Of a DNA stretch of 64,000 nucleotides, positions 1 through 8,048 are shown one piece after another. A program made the translations under genes and the position numbers. The DNA is from Tianweitania aestuarii (GTDB lineage Bacteria; Pseudomonadota; Alphaproteobacteria; Rhizobiales; Rhizobiaceae), in contig NZ_JAFMNX010000003.1 of NCBI RefSeq assembly GCF_018457165.1, forward strand, positions 434,001 to 498,000, written 5' to 3'. Below the pieces are notes generated by a model. It did not search any database and was not told the origin of the DNA. It saw nothing but the letters and a program-made list of their open reading frames with translations. Positions within the stretch are counted from its first letter, which is position 1; every line of letters begins with the position of its first letter.

Positions 1-1257
1 GACCTCGGAATCCTCGAACACGGCTTCCACGATCAGGTCGCAGCCCTCGAGATCCCCATAATCGGCAGTCGGCGTGATCAGGCCGAGAAGCTGCTCCTTG
101 GCATCAGCCGTGGCGCGACCCTTCTTGATCTGCGCGTCCACAAGGCCGGCGGAATGCGCCTTGCCCTTCTCGGCCGCTTCCATGTCGCGGTCGAGCAGCA
201 CCACGGGGATGCCGGCCTTGGCCGTGACATAGGCGATGCCCGCACCCATGAAGCCTGCGCCGAGCACGCCGATCTTGGTGAACTGGGTTTCCGGTTGGCC
301 GGCGGGGCGACGCGCGCCCTTGTTGAGTTCCTGCAGGGACACGAACAGCGAGCGGATCATCATCGCCGCTTCGGTGGTCTGCATGATCTCCACGAAATAG
401 CGCAGTTCGATGCGAAGCGCCGTGTCGAAGGGCACCAGCAGGCCTTCATACACGCTCTTCAGGATCGCAAGGACGGCCGGATAATTGCCGGATGTTTCGC
501 GCTTGGCGATGGCGATCGCCGGTGGCCAGAGGTTTGCGCCGGCAGCCGAATAAACCGGGCCGCCGGGCAGCTTGAAGCCCTTTTCGTCCCAGGGCTGAAC
601 GGGCTTGAGGCCGTTCTTGATCAGGCTCTTGGCCGTGGCGACCAGCGCGTCCGGCGCGGCGATCTCGGTGATCAGGCCCATACCCCTAGCCTTTTTCGGC
701 GTCAGCGTCTGACCCGAGGTCAGCATCTGCAGGGCGTCCTGCGTGTTCGCAAGACGCGGAACGCGCTGCGTGCCGCCGGCACCGGGGAAGATACCGACCT
801 TCACTTCCGGCAGCGCCATCTTCACCTTGTCGCTGTCGGCTGCTACGCGGCCGTGGCAGGCGAGCGACAGTTCGAACGCGCCGCCCATGCAGGTGCCGTT
901 GATGGCTGACACCCAAGGCTTGCCGGAGGTTTCCAGCTTGCGGAAGATGCGGCTCATCGCGCCGGCGCGGTCGTAAAGAAACGCGACCGCCTTGTCCTTG
1001 TCTTGTTCCTGCAGGCGCGCGAACTCGGTGGTCATGGCCTTGAGCATGGTGAGATCGGCGCCACCGGAGAAGGTTTCCTTGCCCGAGGTGAACACCGCGC
1101 CCTTGATCGCTTCGGTCTTGGTGACCTCATCGATGATCGCGTCCAGTTCGCGCAGCGCGTCTTCGGTGAAGACGTTCATCGAACGGTCCGGCATGTCCCA
1201 AGTAATGACAGCGACGCCTTCAGCGTCAGTTTCGATCGTGAAGTTCACATATGGCAT
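1..1257 (-). CDS. 3-hydroxyacyl-CoA dehydrogenase/enoyl-CoA hydratase (FadB/FadJ-type), 3' end outside window
   Basis: This is the multifunctional beta-oxidation enzyme that hydrates enoyl-CoA and oxidises 3-hydroxyacyl-CoA. The first 419 codons are visible and the C-terminus lies beyond the left edge. The N-terminal crotonase domain has the oxyanion segments FSGGADL and NGTCMGGAFELSLACHG and the catalytic-glutamate region LPEVKVGIFPGAGGTQR. The NAD-binding domain begins near residue 335 with IGVLGAGFMGAGIA. The ATG at 1257 is preceded by AAGGAGG (1268-1274), which fixes the start. The rest of the beta-oxidation block lies on the same strand upstream, separated by a plus-strand EAL gene, so this gene probably has its own promoter at 1258-1412. 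Family assignment is firm; the choice between FadB and FadJ is not. Confidence 0.93.
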   Translation of the reverse strand, partial: MPYVNFTIETDAEGVAVITWDMPDRSMNVFTEDALRELDAIIDEVTKTEAIKGAVFTSGKETFSGGADLTMLKAMTTEFARLQEQDKDKAVAFLYDRAGAMSRIFRKLETSGKPWVSAINGTCMGGAFELSLACHGRVAADSDKVKMALPEVKVGIFPGAGGTQRVPRLANTQDALQMLTSGQTLTPKKARGMGLITEIAAPDALVATAKSLIKNGLKPVQPWDEKGFKLPGGPVYSAAGANLWPPAIAIAKRETSGNYPAVLAILKSVYEGLLVPFDTALRIELRYFVEIMQTTEAAMMIRSLFVSLQELNKGARRPAGQPETQFTKIGVLGAGFMGAGIAYVTAKAGIPVVLLDRDMEAAEKGKAHSAGLVDAQIKKGRATADAKEQLLGLITPTADYGDLEGCDLIVEAVFEDSEV

Positions 1258-1286
1258 GAGCTTCAAGCCTCCTTCATGTGCTTGGG

Positions 1287-1323
1287 GGCGCCTGCAATTA
1301 ACTTATGATAAGTGCAAGGCGCC
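1287..1323. promoter_or_regulatory. Imperfect inverted repeat between fadB/J-like and EAL genes
   Basis: GGCGCC at 1287-1292 and again at 1318-1323 brackets a perfect CTTAT-G-ATAAG palindrome at 1302-1312, with partly paired GCA/TGC segments between. It lies in the divergent intergenic region, about 30 bp upstream of the beta-oxidation gene start. An operator or promoter-overlapping hairpin is plausible; the bound regulator is unknown. Confidence 0.4.
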
Positions 1324-1412
1324 AATGAACATTTTAACCTGCGACGCAGTTCGATCTTCATGAAATGGCAACGACTTACGTCGCTGTTGGTAGTGTATCG
1401 GCCAAGGAGATC

Positions 1413-2198
1413 ATGGTTTTGGACGGATCGTGCCCGGGATGTCAGTCCGGCAGCAAACTCGAATTTGATTTCACGATGGCCTTCCAGCCGATCGTGGATG
1501 CGAATACCGCTTCTGTCTGGGGCTATGAAGCGCTGATCCGGGGCACGGCGGGGGAGGGCGCGGGCGCCATTATGGGCCGTGTGCAGCCCGAACAACGCTA
1601 CAAGTTCGACCAGGCCTGCCGGGTCAAGGCGATCGATCTCGCGGCGCGCTTGTTTCCGCTGTCTGACGGCCGAACGCCGCGGTTGTCGATCAACTTCCTG
1701 CCGAACGCCGTTTACGAACCGGCCGCTTGTTTGCGCGCCACGCTGGCTGCGGCGCGAAAGAGCCAATTTCCGCGCGAAGCGATCATGTTCGAGTTCACCG
1801 AAAACGAAAGCGTGCGCGACACCGATCACCTGCGCTCGATCATCTCGGAATATCGCCGTCAGGGCTTCACAACGGCGATCGACGATTTCGGCGCCGGTTA
1901 TGCCGGCCTGTCCTTGTTGGCCGATTTCCAGCCCGACCTGATCAAGCTTGACATGGAGCTGATCCGCGACATCGACACCAACAAGGCGCGTCAGGCGATC
2001 ATTGCAGGCGTGATGCAGATCGCGGGCGCGCTCGACATCACGGTTCTGGCCGAGGGCATCGAATCGGAAGCGGAGTTCCGGGTGCTCAGGGATGCCGGCG
2101 TCGGCCTGTTTCAGGGCTACTGGTTCGCCAAGCCCGGCTTCGAAACGCTGCCCGCGCTGTCGAACGCAGGCAGCCAGGCGCTTCGCCCGGCTGCCTGA
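1413..2198 (+). CDS. EAL-domain cyclic-di-GMP phosphodiesterase, standalone
   Basis: A 261-residue protein that is almost entirely an EAL domain, predicted to hydrolyse c-di-GMP to pGpG in the cytoplasm. The signature is seen as FQPIVD and YEALIRG (Glu39). The metal and catalytic segments follow: SINFLPN, FEFTENE, DDFGAGY, LIKLDMELI and VLAEGIE, ending with FQGYWFAKP. All hallmark residues appear present, so it should be active. The ATG at 1413 has AAGGAG at 1404-1409 and is preferred over the in-frame ATG at 1365, which lacks one. The N-terminus carries CPGC (Cys7/Cys10), a possible redox or metal site. There is no membrane segment or GGDEF domain. It points toward the thiolase gene and is transcribed alone. 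Confidence 0.9.
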   Translation: MVLDGSCPGCQSGSKLEFDFTMAFQPIVDANTASVWGYEALIRGTAGEGAGAIMGRVQPEQRYKFDQACRVKAIDLAARLFPLSDGRTPRLSINFLPNAVYEPAACLRATLAAARKSQFPREAIMFEFTENESVRDTDHLRSIISEYRRQGFTTAIDDFGAGYAGLSLLADFQPDLIKLDMELIRDIDTNKARQAIIAGVMQIAGALDITVLAEGIESEAEFRVLRDAGVGLFQGYWFAKPGFETLPALSNAGSQALRPAA

Positions 2199-2238
2199 TC
2201 GCCAATCTGCCACGCGCGGGAGCGTTCGCATCATCGGT

Positions 2239-3447
2239 TCAAACGCGCTCGATGATCGTGGCGGTGCCCATGCCGGCTCCGATGCACAGCGTCACCAGAC
2301 CGACATTGACGTCGCGCCGCTCCATCTCGTCGAGCAGCGTGCCGAAGATCATCGCGCCGGTGGCACCCAGCGGATGGCCCATGGCGATCGCGCCGCCATT
2401 CACGTTGATGTCCTTATGGTCGATGTCGAAGGCCTGCATGTAGCGCAGCACCACGGCGGCGAAGGCCTCGTTCAACTCGAACAGGTCGATGTCCGACAGC
2501 TTCATGCCGGCGCGCTTGAGGAGCTTTTCGGTGACATCCACCGGCCCCGTCAGCATCAAGGCCGGCTCCGAGCCGATGTTGGAAAAGGCGCGGATGCGGG
2601 CGCGGGGCTTCACGCCCATTGCCTTGCCGGCCTTCTTCGAGCCCAGCAGCACGGCCGCTGCGCCATCCACGATACCGGATGAATTGCCGGCATGGTGGAC
2701 GTGGTTGATCCCTTCCAGTTCAGGATAACGCTGCACCGCCACCGCATCGAAGCCGCCCATTTCACCGGGCATCACGAAAGACGGGTTGAGCGAAGCCAGC
2801 GACTGCATGTCGGTCGAAGGCCGCATATGCTCGTCATGATCGAGAATGGTCATTCCGTTCTGGTCTTTCACCGGAATAACCGAGTTCTTGAAGCGGCCGT
2901 CTTCCCAAGCCTTGGCCGCGCGCTTTTGGCTTTCCACCGCGTAGGCATCGACGTCGTCGCGGCTGAAACCGTATTTCGTGGCGATCAGGTCGGCCGACAC
3001 GCCCTGCGGCATGAACCAGGCCGGCAGGCCGACGGAGGGATCCATGAACCAGGCGCCGCCCGACATGCCCATACCGACGCGCGACATGGATTCCACGCCG
3101 CCCGCGATCACGATGTCATCGGCACCCTGCGCGATCTTGGCCGCACCGAGGTTCACGGCGTCGAGACCCGACGCGCAGAAGCGCGAGATCTGCATGCCTG
3201 GCGCCTTGATGTCGTAGCCGGCCTCAAAGGCGGCCGAACGCGGGATCACCGAACCGGCTTCGCCCACCGGATCGACGCAGCCGAAGATGATGTCGTCCAC
3301 CTTCGTCGTGTCGAGCCCGTTGCGGTCGCGCAGTGATTCCAAGACCTTGGCGCCCAGGCGCACGGCCGGCACTTCATGCAGCGAACCATCCTTCTTGCCG
3401 CGACCGCGCGGCGTGCGAACGGCATCATAGATAAAAGCGTCGGCCAT
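2239..3447 (-). CDS. Acetyl-CoA acyltransferase (thiolase), FadA-type
   Basis: A thiolase-family enzyme that cleaves 3-ketoacyl-CoA with CoA (or condenses acetyl-CoA), here most likely the last step of beta-oxidation. At 402 residues it has normal length. The nucleophilic cysteine is in SRFCASGLDAVN (near residue 90), the catalytic His is in NGGAIAMGHPLGATG and the second Cys is in LCIGAGMGTA. The ATG at 3447 follows AAGGAGA with 8-nt spacing. The gene lies 12 nt downstream of an OsmC-like gene and in the same direction as two acyl-CoA dehydrogenase genes, so it is probably the last gene of that operon. Confidence 0.94.
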   Translation of the reverse strand: MADAFIYDAVRTPRGRGKKDGSLHEVPAVRLGAKVLESLRDRNGLDTTKVDDIIFGCVDPVGEAGSVIPRSAAFEAGYDIKAPGMQISRFCASGLDAVNLGAAKIAQGADDIVIAGGVESMSRVGMGMSGGAWFMDPSVGLPAWFMPQGVSADLIATKYGFSRDDVDAYAVESQKRAAKAWEDGRFKNSVIPVKDQNGMTILDHDEHMRPSTDMQSLASLNPSFVMPGEMGGFDAVAVQRYPELEGINHVHHAGNSSGIVDGAAAVLLGSKKAGKAMGVKPRARIRAFSNIGSEPALMLTGPVDVTEKLLKRAGMKLSDIDLFELNEAFAAVVLRYMQAFDIDHKDINVNGGAIAMGHPLGATGAMIFGTLLDEMERRDVNVGLVTLCIGAGMGTATIIERV

Positions 3448-3459
3448 GGACTGGTCTCC

Positions 3460-3921
3460 TTAGATAACGGGTTCGACGGCAACGACCGTCTTCACGGAAT
3501 TGGCGATGAAGCAGGCGTCGTGCGCTTGGGCGTGGAGGTCGGTGAGCTGATTGGCGCTGAGGTCGCCGTCGGTCTCGACGCGCGGGCGCAGAGTGACGCG
3601 GGTGATGGCGGTGCGGCCTTGCCCATCCTGTTCCATCACGCCCTCGGCCTGGTCCTCGTAAGACAGGACCTCGACGCCGGCGCGCCGGGCGATGTCGAGA
3701 AACCAGAGCATATGGCAGGACGACAGGGAGGAAACGAAGAGTTCTTCGGGATCAACCGACACTTCGCTCGAAAACTGTGCCGGCACATTGCCTGGCGCGC
3801 CCGACGCCTGGATGGTGGTGCCGCCGTCAAAGGCGATCTCGTGAACGCGCGTGTAGCGGCCGAGGTTGAAATGATCGTCCTCATCCTGACGCCAGCGGAT
3901 GGCGGCTGTGTGGGTCGACAT
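3460..3921 (-). CDS. OsmC-family protein
   Basis: A 153-residue OsmC/Ohr-fold protein. Members usually reduce organic or fatty-acid hydroperoxides with a Cys pair. The visible segments are VDPEELFVSSLSSCHMLWFL (first Cys) and AHDACFIANSVK (second Cys). The ATG at 3921 has GGAGGG at 3931-3936. A longer reading from TTG at 3927 has poorer spacing. Its position between thiolase and acyl-CoA dehydrogenase genes suggests a role in detoxifying lipid peroxides formed during fatty-acid oxidation, but that is inference. Confidence 0.88.
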   Translation of the reverse strand: MSTHTAAIRWRQDEDDHFNLGRYTRVHEIAFDGGTTIQASGAPGNVPAQFSSEVSVDPEELFVSSLSSCHMLWFLDIARRAGVEVLSYEDQAEGVMEQDGQGRTAITRVTLRPRVETDGDLSANQLTDLHAQAHDACFIANSVKTVVAVEPVI

Positions 3922-3957
3922 GATCAAAAGCCCTCCATAATCAAAGGCCGTCCATGG

Positions 3958-5130
3958 CTAAAGGCTCCGGGCAATCAGAAGCTTCATGATCTCGTTTGTG
4001 CCGCCATAGATGCGCTGCACTCGTGCGTCGCGGAACATGCGCGCGATCGGATATTCGTTCATGTAGCCGTAACCGCCATGCAGCTGCAGGCATTCATCCA
4101 CGATTCTGCATTGCAGGTCGCTCAACCAATACTTCGCCATGGACGCGGTGGTGGCATCGAGCCCGCCATCGAGATGGCGCTGCACGCAGTCATTATAGAA
4201 GACGCGGCCGACGGTGGCTTCGGTCTTTAGCTCGGCCAGCTTGAACTGGGTGTTCTGGAAGTCGATCACCGCCTTGCCGAACGCCTTGCGCTCTTTGACA
4301 TAATCGATGGTGACGCTCAGCGCCCGCTCGATCATGGCAATCGACTGCGCGCCGATCAGAAGCCGCTCCTGTGGCAGCTGCTGCATGAGCTGGATGAAGC
4401 CCTCGCCTTCTTCCGTGCCGAGCAGGTTCGCGGTGGGCACGCGCAGATCGTTGAAGAACAATTCGGACGTGTCGTTGGCCTTGAGGCCTACCTTGTCCAG
4501 GTTGCGGCCACGCTCGAAGCCGCTTTCCACCGTGTCGGTTTCCACCACGATCAGCGACGTGCCCTTGGCACCCTGTGCCGGATCGGTCTTGGCCACGACG
4601 ATGATCAGATTGGCGTTCTGGCCGTTGGTGATGAAGGTCTTGGAGCCATTGAGCGTGTACTGGTTGCCTTGCTTGACGGCCGTTGTCTTCACGCCCTGCA
4701 GGTCGGAACCGGCACCCGGCTCCGTCATGGCGATGGCGCCGATCAGCTCGCCGGTTGCCATGCGCGGCAGCCAGCGCTGTTTTTGTTCTTCCGAGCCGTA
4801 ATGAAGGATGTAGGGCGCGACGATCGCATTGTGCAGCGCGATGCCGAACCCATCCACGCCGACATGGCCGATCGCTTCCGCGATCGCGCTTTCATGCGCG
4901 TAGGTGCCGCCCGAGCCGCCATAGGCTTCCGGCATGGAGGCGCAGAGCAGGCCGGCTTGGCCGGCCTTTCGCCACGCATCCTTGTCGACGATCTCGTTTT
5001 TCTCGAAGGTCTCGTAATGCGGTGCGATGTCCTCGGACAAAAACCGCACGGACATATCGTAGAGCATCTCGACGTCGTCACGCGCCCATTGTGCCTTTAA
5101 CAGGCCGAGAATGGCAGCGGGGTTCGACAT
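3958..5130 (-). CDS. Acyl-CoA dehydrogenase, long-chain (LCAD-like) type
   Basis: A FAD-dependent alpha,beta-dehydrogenase of acyl-CoA thioesters, 390 residues. The FAD/substrate segment AMTEPGAGSDLQG, the LPQERLLIG helix and the C-terminal IYGGTNEIMK are seen. In the LCAD subgroup the catalytic Glu lies in LPQER rather than in the C-terminal YEGT motif. The Gly in YGGT is therefore expected and is not a defect. The ATG at 5130 follows AAGGAGG; the in-frame start at 5163 has no such site. It is preceded by a second acyl-CoA dehydrogenase gene and an 86-nt gap with a strong inverted repeat. Electrons would pass to ETF. Confidence 0.93.
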   Translation of the reverse strand: MSNPAAILGLLKAQWARDDVEMLYDMSVRFLSEDIAPHYETFEKNEIVDKDAWRKAGQAGLLCASMPEAYGGSGGTYAHESAIAEAIGHVGVDGFGIALHNAIVAPYILHYGSEEQKQRWLPRMATGELIGAIAMTEPGAGSDLQGVKTTAVKQGNQYTLNGSKTFITNGQNANLIIVVAKTDPAQGAKGTSLIVVETDTVESGFERGRNLDKVGLKANDTSELFFNDLRVPTANLLGTEEGEGFIQLMQQLPQERLLIGAQSIAMIERALSVTIDYVKERKAFGKAVIDFQNTQFKLAELKTEATVGRVFYNDCVQRHLDGGLDATTASMAKYWLSDLQCRIVDECLQLHGGYGYMNEYPIARMFRDARVQRIYGGTNEIMKLLIARSL

Positions 5131-5176
5131 CGGATCCTCCTTCCTTCTGTCTCTTGCGTTCAATATGGGGTCGCGG

Positions 5177-5206
5177 CGTGCAACCTATCAAGTGTTAGGT
5201 TGCACG
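5177..5206. promoter_or_regulatory. 11-bp perfect inverted repeat between two acyl-CoA dehydrogenase genes
   Basis: CGTGCAACCTA (5177-5187) and its exact complement TAGGTTGCACG (5196-5206) flank an 8-nt spacer. The repeat begins 10 nt beyond the stop of the upstream gene and has no T-run after it in the direction of transcription. It may be an operator for an internal promoter (TetR-type sites look like this) or an RNA-stabilising stem-loop. Confidence 0.5.
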
Positions 5207-5216
5207 ATCGCTGTGA

Positions 5217-7010
5217 TCAGAAGGCCTCCGCAGGCAGCGCCATCAGCGTATCGGCACCGGCCGAAATGCGTGCGAGGCGCGTTGCGGTTTCCGGCAGAAG
5301 GCGTTCGACATAAAAGCGCGCCGTGACCAGCTTGGTTTCATAAAACGCAGTGTCGCCCGAACCGTCGGCGAGTTTCGCCTGCGCGGCCTTGGCCATCTGG
5401 CCCCACATATAGCCGATCGCAACGAGGCCGAAGAGGTGCATGTAATCGGTGGACGCCGCACCCGCATTGTCGGGCTTCTGCATCGCGTTCTGCACCAGCC
5501 ACATGGTTGCGGCCTGAAGGTCGTTGAGGCCCTTCTTCAGCGCCTTGGTGAAAGGCGCCATGGCTTCATCGGCGCGGTTGTCTTCGCAGAACGCGCCGAC
5601 TTCCTTGAAAAAGGCCTGCACGGCGCGGCCGCCATTCAGCGCCAGCTTGCGGCCAACGAGATCGAGCGCCTGAATGCCGTTGGCGCCCTCATAGATCATG
5701 GCGATGCGGGCATCCCGCACGAACTGGCTCATGCCGTGTTCTTCGATATAGCCGTGGCCGCCGAACACCTGCTGGGCGGCAACCGCATGGTCGAAGCCCT
5801 TGTCGGTGAGCACGCCCTTGACCACCGGCGTCATCAGGCTGAGCAGATCGTCCGCCACCTGACGCGTCGTTTCGTCTTCACCGTGATGGGCGAGATCGGA
5901 TTGCAGCGACGTCCAGAGCTGCAGCGCCCGGCCGCCTTCGGTCAAAGCGCGGATGGTGAGCAGCGTGCGGCGGATATCGGGATGAACGATGATCGGGTCG
6001 GCCTTCTTGTCCGGCGCCTTTGCACCCGACAGCGAGCGGCCCTGAATACGCTCGCGGGCATAAGACACGGCGTTCTGGTAGGCCGCTTCGCCAACGGCGA
6101 GACCCTGCAAGGCGACGCCGAGGCGCGCTTCGTTCATCATCACGAACATGGCCTTGAGGCCGCCATTCTCGGCGCCGATCAGGAAGCCTTCCGCCTCATC
6201 GTAGTTCATGACGCAGGTGGAATTGCCGTGGATGCCCATCTTTTCTTCGAGTGAGCCGCAAGACACCGCATTGCGCTCGCCGACCGAGCCGTCTTGGTTC
6301 AGCTTGAACTTCGGCACCACGAACAGCGAAATGCCCTTCACGCCTTCCGGTGCGCCTTCGATGCGGGCGATCACCAGATGGATGATGTTTTCGGCCATGT
6401 CGTGCTCGCCGGCCGAGATGAAGATCTTCTGGCCGGAAATCTTGTAGGTGCCGTTTTCGCCAGGCACCGCCTTGGTGCGCAGAAGCCCGAGATCCGTGCC
6501 GCAATGCGGCTCGGTCAGGTTCATCGTGCCGGTCCAGGTGCCATCCACCATCTTGGGCAGATAAAGCTGCTTCTGTTCGTCCGAACCATGCGCGATGATC
6601 GCGGCGATAGCGCCCTGCGTCAGGCCGGGATACATCATTAGCGCCATGTTGGCGGCCGACATATATTCGCTGACGGCGGTATGCAGCGTGTAGGGAAGGC
6701 CTTGGCCGCCGAATTCCGCCGGCACGGCCAGCCCGATCCAGCCGCCTTCGCGATACTGGTCGAAGCCTTCCTTGAACCCCTTCGGCGTGGTGACGGAACC
6801 GTCCGCGGCGCGTTCGCAGCCTTGCGTGTCGCCGATCCGGTTCAGCGGCTGAAGCACGCTTTCGGAAAGCTTGGCGCCTTCTTCCAGGATCGCATCCACC
6901 ACATCGGGGGAGGCGTCGGCAAAGCCGGGCAGGTTCGAGAAACGGTCGAGCCGGAGAACCTCGTTCAGAATGAAACGGGTGTCTTCTACGGGCGCGCGGA
7001 AAACGGGCAT
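5217..7010 (-). CDS. Acyl-CoA dehydrogenase with C-terminal extension (about 597 aa)
   Basis: A large acyl-CoA dehydrogenase of the type with an extra C-terminal helical domain (Acyl-CoA_dh_C), common in alphaproteobacterial beta-oxidation operons. The N-terminus [18 protein letters not shown] is typical of the subfamily. FAD/substrate segments include [13 protein letters not shown], and the catalytic-Glu motif is [11 protein letters not shown]. The ATG at 7010 has GGAGGA 4 nt upstream; the frame stays open to 7079 but that extension lacks a ribosome site. It is the first structural gene downstream of a MerR regulator and of the palindrome at 7109-7136, so that site probably controls it. Confidence 0.93.
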   Translation of the reverse strand: MPVFRAPVEDTRFILNEVLRLDRFSNLPGFADASPDVVDAILEEGAKLSESVLQPLNRIGDTQGCERAADGSVTTPKGFKEGFDQYREGGWIGLAVPAEFGGQGLPYTLHTAVSEYMSAANMALMMYPGLTQGAIAAIIAHGSDEQKQLYLPKMVDGTWTGTMNLTEPHCGTDLGLLRTKAVPGENGTYKISGQKIFISAGEHDMAENIIHLVIARIEGAPEGVKGISLFVVPKFKLNQDGSVGERNAVSCGSLEEKMGIHGNSTCVMNYDEAEGFLIGAENGGLKAMFVMMNEARLGVALQGLAVGEAAYQNAVSYARERIQGRSLSGAKAPDKKADPIIVHPDIRRTLLTIRALTEGGRALQLWTSLQSDLAHHGEDETTRQVADDLLSLMTPVVKGVLTDKGFDHAVAAQQVFGGHGYIEEHGMSQFVRDARIAMIYEGANGIQALDLVGRKLALNGGRAVQAFFKEVGAFCEDNRADEAMAPFTKALKKGLNDLQAATMWLVQNAMQKPDNAGAASTDYMHLFGLVAIGYMWGQMAKAAQAKLADGSGDTAFYETKLVTARFYVERLLPETATRLARISAGADTLMALPAEAF

Positions 7011-7108
7011 GCTGTCCTCCAGATCAAGCGCGAAGCGTTGGCGCTTCAGCGCATGCAACACGAAAAAACGCCGGCCCATGGACCGGCGCTTGGAGGATTA
7101 TCTATCAA

Positions 7109-7136
7109 ACTTTGACGTTTGCGTAAACGTCAAAGT
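7109..7136. promoter_or_regulatory. Near-perfect 28-bp palindrome, probable MerR-family operator
   Basis: ACTTTGACGTTT (7109-7120) is the exact reverse complement of AAACGTCAAAGT (7125-7136). The four central bases break symmetry at only one pair. It lies between the stop of the MerR gene (7156) and the start of the acyl-CoA dehydrogenase gene (7010). It resembles, from memory, the operators of MerR regulators of fatty-acid or branched-chain acyl-CoA catabolism (LiuR group). The regulator is inferred from adjacency. Confidence 0.72.
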
Positions 7137-7155
7137 CAAAGTGGCATGAACGCGA

Positions 7156-7629
7156 TCAGTTCGGCTTGCCGGTGGGAATGGCGGCGAGCTTTTCCTTGGT
7201 GGTCGCGATCAGGTCGCTGATGGCCTCGATCGCCGAATCAAGTTCGGCCCGCTGCTTCTCCAAACGGCCGAGCTGGCGTGTGGACCGATCCACGACGGCC
7301 TTGAACTGACGGATGTTCGTGCCGTTCGGATCATAAAGATCCATCAGCTGCTTCACTTCGCGAAGCGAGAAACCGACCTTGCGGCCAAGCAGGATCAGCT
7401 CGAGCCGGCTGACGTCGCGGCGATGATAAAGCCGGGTGCTTCCGACGCGCTCGGGCGTCAGCAATCCCTTGTCTTCGTAGAAGCGCAGCGTGCGCAGCGA
7501 GACGCCATATTCCTTGGCGAGGTCGCCGATGCGGCGTGCGTCTTCTTCCATGCCAGCCGTATCGTCGGCGCTCGGCATGTCGAGGTGAGACTCTTTCTCC
7601 GCGGTCGCGCGGTTGAAGTGATAAGCCAT
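7156..7629 (-). CDS. MerR-family transcriptional regulator of the acyl-CoA dehydrogenase operon
   Basis: A 157-residue MerR-type regulator. The winged helix-turn-helix is RIGDLAKEYGVSLRTLRFYEDKGLLTPERVGSTRLYHRRDV, cut here into IGDLAKEYGVSLRTLRFYED and GLLTPERVGSTRLYH. It is followed by the helical segment GFSLREVKQLMDLYD and a C-terminal coiled coil (STRQLGRLEKQRAELDSAIE). No cysteine-rich effector loop is seen, so it probably does not sense metal. In related proteobacteria such regulators control fatty-acid or branched-chain amino-acid degradation. The ATG at 7629 is chosen because orthologue-like sequence starts about there; its ribosome site is weak (AAGAAGAAC). The frame is open upstream to 7824 without support. 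Confidence 0.85.
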   Translation of the reverse strand: MAYHFNRATAEKESHLDMPSADDTAGMEEDARRIGDLAKEYGVSLRTLRFYEDKGLLTPERVGSTRLYHRRDVSRLELILLGRKVGFSLREVKQLMDLYDPNGTNIRQFKAVVDRSTRQLGRLEKQRAELDSAIEAISDLIATTKEKLAAIPTGKPN

Positions 7630-8048
7630 TGTTTTTGTTCTTCTTGCTGTGGGTTCGCGGGCAAAACCGTGCGGCATCGTTCCGACAGGCTTCTGTTGGA
7701 TACGCGTGTTTCTGATGCCGATGTGGGGGCGGTCCTGATACCCGCCTATATAGGCCTTCCCCACCGACATGCAACGCGGATGCTGGCACGACTGATTGCA
7801 AAGGCGGGACAAGATCGCCTTCAAATATGGTTAACGGGTTCTTTACCACCTCTCGGGAATTGTATCGGTGTCGGCATTCCGTGAGCCGCCTGTACCGAAT
7901 CGTTTCACGGCGTGTTTCGAGTGCTTGTTGAAGCCTCGATCGAACCGAAAGTTCCGCATCAGCCACGCGGTGACGCAAGGTCCCGGCAATCCTCCTCGTG
8001 TTTAGCTCACGCGGTGGCACACCATTTTCAATGGCGGCGGGCGGTTTT
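7630..8048. other. Intergenic region between merR-like and podJ-like genes
   Basis: A divergent promoter region of about 420 bp without a supported gene. It contains a perfect 12-bp palindrome, GCCTATATAGGC, at 7744-7755, whose TATATA core could be a -10 element on either strand. Nothing else was recognised. Confidence 0.5.

Noticed and set aside
3958-5130. Loss of the catalytic glutamate in the acyl-CoA dehydrogenase (YGGT instead of YEGT)
   Set aside because: The sequence belongs to the LCAD type, where the catalytic Glu lies in the LPQER helix, which is present.
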